Shown piece by piece: positions 5,763-9,093 of a DNA stretch of 9,093 nucleotides. The DNA is from an uncultured Porphyromonadaceae bacterium (GTDB lineage Bacteria > Bacteroidota > Bacteroidia > Bacteroidales > Muribaculaceae): positions 1-9,093 of the forward strand of contig CALJBF010000100.1 in NCBI GenBank assembly GCA_938027385.1. Direction: 5' to 3'. Each line of letters starts with the position of its first letter. Position 1 is the first letter of the stretch. Under the pieces are notes generated by a model. That model was given only the letters and a program-made list of their open reading frames with translations, made no database searches and was not told where the DNA came from. The translations under genes were made by a program, and so were the position numbers.

Positions 5763-6836
5763 ATGATACGGCCGTTGCAGGGGATGAGGTTCTTTTTTGC
5801 GATTTTTGTGTTGCTGTCGCATTACGGCGACGGCACCTGGGGGCGCCTGTATGCCGGCGGAAATGTAGGTGTGTCTTACTTTTTCATGCTCAGCGGGTTT
5901 GTGCTGGCGCTCGGATATAAAGACCGGCTCACGGGCGATGCGCCGAAGGGGTTCTCTAAGACCGGATTCTGGCGACGCCGTTGCTCTAAGATATTCCTGC
6001 CACACTGGCTGTGCCTGATAGCCACGTTGCTGTCGTGTCCCTGGACGCTCACGACCCTGCACGAGCTGTGGCCCTCGGCCCTGCTGTTGCAGGCATGGTT
6101 TCCCGACCCTGACATAGCGCTGGCCGGAAACCGGGTGTCGTGGTTCCTCTCGGCGATGCTGTTCCTTTATTTCCTGTTCCCGTTCATAGCGCCCCCGTTG
6201 CTGAGGGCGTCGCCGCGCAGGTCGCTGGTCATCACGGCTGTGACTTTGGCGGCCTATCTGCCGGTGATGTTCGCCATGCCCACCGATGCCAAGAATGGCG
6301 GCAGCACTTTCATAGAGATGTGGCTTTATGTATTTCCCCCGACAAGGATTTTTGAGTTTGTATTCGGCATAGAACTTTTCAGGCTGTATGAATTGCTGAA
6401 AGGGCGTGTCGACATTTCGGCGAAACGGGCCACGGTGGCCGAGGCTGTGGCTGTGCTTGTGGTGCTTGCCACGGTGCCGGTGTTCTACATGCTTGAGGAA
6501 CGCTACAATACGGCTCTGCTGTTTTTCGTGCCCACGGCGTTGATAATCCTGGTGATGGCGCTTACCGAGGGACGTCCCGGCGCGGTGAGCCGTTTTTTCA
6601 CGAGCCGTGCCATGATGTGGCTGGGCGGAATCTCATTCGAGTTTTATCTCGTGCATCTGACGGTGCTATACGTCATCGAGCAGTTTTACCGCAAGGCAGG
6701 CATATCGATGCCGTATGTGCCCGGATTGCTGATTCTCATAGGGCTGTCGGTGATAGTGGCGGTGGGGCTCAAGTACACCGTGGAGATGACGCACAAGGGA
6801 GCACGCCGCATCATGGGCGGCGCAACCGGCAGATGA
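5763..6836 (+). CDS. Acyltransferase family 3 integral membrane protein (OafA/YrhL-like)
   Basis: A 357-residue polytopic membrane protein of the acyltransferase-3 family, whose members move acetyl or other acyl groups onto extracytoplasmic glycans such as O-antigen or exopolysaccharide. RPLQGMRFFFAIFVLLSHYG (3-22) matches the family's first helix, with the likely catalytic His20. GVSYFFMLSGFVLALG (36-51) and FWRRRCSKIFLPHW (69-82) are the next typical blocks, then SWFLSAMLFLYFLFP (126-140) and GGISFEFYLVHLTVLYVI (288-305). About nine to ten hydrophobic spans are visible, and the length is normal for the family. It begins 22 nt after dinD and ends 4 nt from the convergent methyltransferase gene. 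Its base composition is like that of the host region rather than of dinD, so the adjacency to dinD is probably accidental. The acceptor is unknown. Confidence 0.9.
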   Translation: MIRPLQGMRFFFAIFVLLSHYGDGTWGRLYAGGNVGVSYFFMLSGFVLALGYKDRLTGDAPKGFSKTGFWRRRCSKIFLPHWLCLIATLLSCPWTLTTLHELWPSALLLQAWFPDPDIALAGNRVSWFLSAMLFLYFLFPFIAPPLLRASPRRSLVITAVTLAAYLPVMFAMPTDAKNGGSTFIEMWLYVFPPTRIFEFVFGIELFRLYELLKGRVDISAKRATVAEAVAVLVVLATVPVFYMLEERYNTALLFFVPTALIILVMALTEGRPGAVSRFFTSRAMMWLGGISFEFYLVHLTVLYVIEQFYRKAGISMPYVPGLLILIGLSVIVAVGLKYTVEMTHKGARRIMGGATGR

Positions 6837-6840
6837 GTTG

Positions 6841-8271
6841 TCATTCCTCGCGTGGAATGGCCGAGAGTATGCGCCAGGGGGCCGGATACAGGTTGTTAGA
6901 GCGGTTCCCGAGATTTTTCACGAATCCTAACGGCACGTTGTCGTGTGTGAGTAATGTGTAGCCACGGGGGGTGCCCTCCGGCAGAGTTATGGCATCGCGA
7001 CGCAGGTATTTGAGCGTTGTATCGCGGTCAATTTCGACGTGCGCGAACGCATCAGCCGACAGCATGGGCGAGAGTGCAAGCGCATGTGCCGGAATGGCGT
7101 CGCGTCCTTTCACAGTGGCAATTTCGGTCCCGGCGTGGATGATGTCGAGTTCGCGGTCAAGTGCCTTATACAGTGCTGTATGGCACCCGGGAATGCCATA
7201 GATGGTATCGCCGCGCATCACAAGGTCTGTCTCGGCGCCGCCGTCGGCAATCCATGCGGCGGTTTCGCGCGCGCAGGGCACCGCGCCGGTGCGGCTGTTT
7301 TTCCCTTTGCTTTTCCCTTTGTTCTTTTTGTCGTTTTTCCCGCTTTCCGTATATGTTCCGGCCTGGTCGCCCGGTTTCTGCATTAGGCTTACAAACAACC
7401 CCTCGCCGCGCACACGTCCCGGCAGGAACCTCAGCGCCTCTACCTCCGGTTCGATGGCTCCGGCCACTCCGGGCAATGCGCAGTCAAGAGCGACGGCTAC
7501 CGGCAGGGCGTCGTTTTCGGCTATGAATGCCGAAACGGTATGCTCATCCTCGTCGGTATTGAAGGTGCAGGTAGAGTAGACGAGATAGCCGCCCGGCCTG
7601 AGCGCGGGCCACACGTTATTGAGGATCTCCCGCTGTCGGGGTGCACATTCAGCCACGAGCGCCGGAGTCCACTGGCTGCGGGCGGTGGCGTCCTTGCGCA
7701 TCATCCCTTCGCCCGAGCAGGGGGCATCGACGATGATGATGTCGAAGGTCTGGCGCAGACGTCTGAAACGGCGTGTATCGCCCCGGCTCACTATCGCAGT
7801 CAGTGGCACGCCCCATTTGATGATATTCTCTTTCAGTATTTCGGCACGGCGGAAATCAAATTCGTTGGCCACCACAGCCGAGCCTGAGGGGAGGGCGTCG
7901 ATGGCACACAGTGTCTTGCCCCCGGGGGCTGCGCAGGCGTCCAGCAGGGTAAGCGGCCCGTCGCCCAGGCGCCGCGAGAGTTCCCTGACAATGGGGTATA
8001 TGATCATTGAGGAGGCATCCTGCACGTAATAGCGCCCCTGGTGGAGTGCCGGATCGAACGTGAACGCCGGCCTGTCAGCCAGATACATGCCTTCGGGGCA
8101 CCAGGGTACTTCGCCGTCGGTGACGGCACCGGCCGGAATGGCGCCTTTGCGCGGGTTTATACGCACGGATACCTCAGGGTCAGTTGATGTAAGCGCTTCG
8201 GCAAGTCCCTCGAACGCAGCAATGCTTTCGAGTGAGGCAAGGAAGTCTGGTTTCAGCGGTGTACCGGTCAT
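6841..8271 (-). CDS. rRNA cytosine-C5 methyltransferase, RsmB/RsmF (NOL1/NOP2/Sun) family
   Basis: A 476-residue cytoplasmic SAM-dependent enzyme that methylates C5 of cytosine in rRNA. The N-terminal region (about 1-105) carries NPRKG (39-43) and GRYYVQDASSM (79-89), as in this family. The Rossmann-type catalytic domain shows motif I LLDACAAPGGKT (109-120), VDAPCSGEGMMRK (181-193) with Cys185, and YSTCTF (232-237) with Cys235. These are the two cysteines used in release and catalysis. A Lys/Asn/Ser-rich low-complexity linker (about 309-326) joins a C-terminal RsmF-like/PUA-type region ending LGNRSNNLYPAPWRILS (454-470). The length and the C-terminal extension fit RsmF (YebU) better than RsmB, but the exact target base cannot be read from sequence, so no symbol is given. 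Its ATG overlaps the upstream HD gene's TGA by 4 nt, suggesting translational coupling. Confidence 0.9.
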   Translation of the reverse strand: MTGTPLKPDFLASLESIAAFEGLAEALTSTDPEVSVRINPRKGAIPAGAVTDGEVPWCPEGMYLADRPAFTFDPALHQGRYYVQDASSMIIYPIVRELSRRLGDGPLTLLDACAAPGGKTLCAIDALPSGSAVVANEFDFRRAEILKENIIKWGVPLTAIVSRGDTRRFRRLRQTFDIIIVDAPCSGEGMMRKDATARSQWTPALVAECAPRQREILNNVWPALRPGGYLVYSTCTFNTDEDEHTVSAFIAENDALPVAVALDCALPGVAGAIEPEVEALRFLPGRVRGEGLFVSLMQKPGDQAGTYTESGKNDKKNKGKSKGKNSRTGAVPCARETAAWIADGGAETDLVMRGDTIYGIPGCHTALYKALDRELDIIHAGTEIATVKGRDAIPAHALALSPMLSADAFAHVEIDRDTTLKYLRRDAITLPEGTPRGYTLLTHDNVPLGFVKNLGNRSNNLYPAPWRILSAIPREE

Positions 8272-9093
8272 TTTTTCGTATCGGTTGATGTGGCTGCGGC
8301 GGCTGTGGCGCCTGCGGTGCGTCTGGCATCGTCGGGGTACGATATACGCGCGTGATACATCGACTTCAGGCGCTGGATGAACGTGTTCTTTATGGCGGCG
8401 ATATCGCGGAACGACAGCGGCGACTCGGCATGCAACCCATCGGCTATCTGGCCGTCGATGAGCTTGTTCACCAGTGCTGTAATGGCTTTGTCGCTGTGGT
8501 CGGTCATCGAGCGCGACGCAGCCTCGACCGAGTCGGCCATCATGAGCAGTGACGCCTCTTTGGTCTGCGGATTGGGCCCGGGGTATGTGAACGGCGTCGG
8601 GTCAATCTCCTCATCGGGATGCGCGCGCTGTTCCATGGTGTAGAAATATTTGGCGCGTCCGCGTCCGTGGTGCTGTGGTATGAGGTCGCGCAACGCCTGC
8701 GGCAGTTTGGCCTTGTCGGCGCGGCGCAGGCCGTCGGTCACATGCCTTATCACGATTTTGGCGCTCTGTGCCGGGGTGAGGGCGTCGTGAGGATTGACAC
8801 CGTGCTGGTTTTCGGTGAAGAACGCCGGGTTGTCGATTTTGCCGATGTCGTGGTAAAGGGCGCCGGCACGCACAAGCTGCACGTTGGCCCCGATGCGGTG
8901 GGCGGCCTCCGACGCCAGGTTGCTGACAGCCATGGAGTGCTGGAATGTGCCGGGGCATTCGGTCGAAAGCTTGCGCAGCACGGGGTTGTTGATGTCGGAA
9001 AGCTCTACAAGGGTCATCAGCGACACCATGTTGAAAGTCTTCTCGAACACGAAGATGAGAATGTAGGCCAGCGAGGTCAGGAACGAACTGATG
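8268..9093 (-). CDS. PgpH-type 7TM-HD phosphohydrolase, C-terminal part (5' end beyond window)
   Basis: The frame stays open to the right edge, giving the last 274 residues. The GTG near 9050 is internal, because the upstream codons read SSFLTSLAYILIF, the end of a membrane helix, and are followed by FEKTFNMVSLMTLVELSD, typical of the link between the 7TM part and the HD domain. The HD domain shows PGTFQHSMAVSNLA, then YHDIGK (HDIG codons 8852-8841), ENQHGVNPHD, IRHVTDG and IPQHHGRGRAKYFY (HH codons 8672-8667), the spacing of metal-binding residues in PgpH proteins that hydrolyse cyclic di-AMP. MADSVEAASRS supplies a late Asp. The tail after about 8320 is Ala/Thr-rich and probably disordered. 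By family, the HD domain would face the cytoplasm. It is co-transcribed with the methyltransferase (4-nt ATGA overlap). Substrate specificity is inferred, not shown. Confidence 0.9.
   Translation of the reverse strand, partial: ISSFLTSLAYILIFVFEKTFNMVSLMTLVELSDINNPVLRKLSTECPGTFQHSMAVSNLASEAAHRIGANVQLVRAGALYHDIGKIDNPAFFTENQHGVNPHDALTPAQSAKIVIRHVTDGLRRADKAKLPQALRDLIPQHHGRGRAKYFYTMEQRAHPDEEIDPTPFTYPGPNPQTKEASLLMMADSVEAASRSMTDHSDKAITALVNKLIDGQIADGLHAESPLSFRDIAAIKNTFIQRLKSMYHARISYPDDARRTAGATAAAATSTDTKK

Noticed and set aside
9048..9050. GTG at 9050 as the true start of the HD-domain protein
   Set aside because: The codons upstream to the window edge stay open and encode the end of a membrane helix typical of the PgpH family, so the gene continues beyond the window.

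Overview
The window looks like chromosomal DNA from a fairly GC-rich gut Bacteroidales, most plausibly a Muribaculaceae-type organism. Four things point that way: a TonB-dependent receptor with a carboxypeptidase-like regulatory domain, a GT9/DUF4254 pair, a type IX secretion (T9SS)-like C-terminal tail on a secreted nuclease, and promoters of the Bacteroidota type (TAnnTTTG). The taxonomic call is inference from gene content and was not tested by a search.

Layout. On the minus strand, 4443 down to 927, lies a likely three-gene operon: a DUF4254 protein, a GT9 (heptosyltransferase-like) glycosyltransferase and a secreted endonuclease I with Ig-like, FN3 and sorting domains. It has a good Bacteroidota promoter at 4508-4538. 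Past a perfect 17-bp inverted repeat (865-909) and a separate promoter, the N-terminal part of a TonB-dependent receptor runs off the left edge (656 to 1). The divergent intergenic region (4444-4900) holds an unusual double palindrome built from 7-base GAACCAG / CTGGTTC units on a 9-base period. It is followed by an AT-rich stretch and a promoter for dinD (4901-5740, plus), a homologue of the DNA-damage-inducible protein DinD. dinD is visibly less GC-rich than its neighbours. A membrane acyltransferase-3 gene (5763-6836, plus) follows 22 nt later. It converges, with a 4-nt gap, on an rRNA cytosine-C5 methyltransferase gene (8271-6841, minus). That gene overlaps by 4 nt the end of a PgpH-type HD-domain membrane phosphohydrolase, which runs off the right edge (9093 to 8268).

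How the genes fit together. The left half concerns the cell envelope and surface: glycan assembly, a secreted nuclease and an outer-membrane receptor. The right-hand pair is housekeeping, joining a probable cyclic-dinucleotide phosphodiesterase to an rRNA methyltransferase. The repeat plus dinD segment in the middle looks like a small acquired islet and is the least ordinary part of the window. No complete new defence or mobile system is visible. The best candidates for follow-up are the heptamer palindromes and their relation to dinD.
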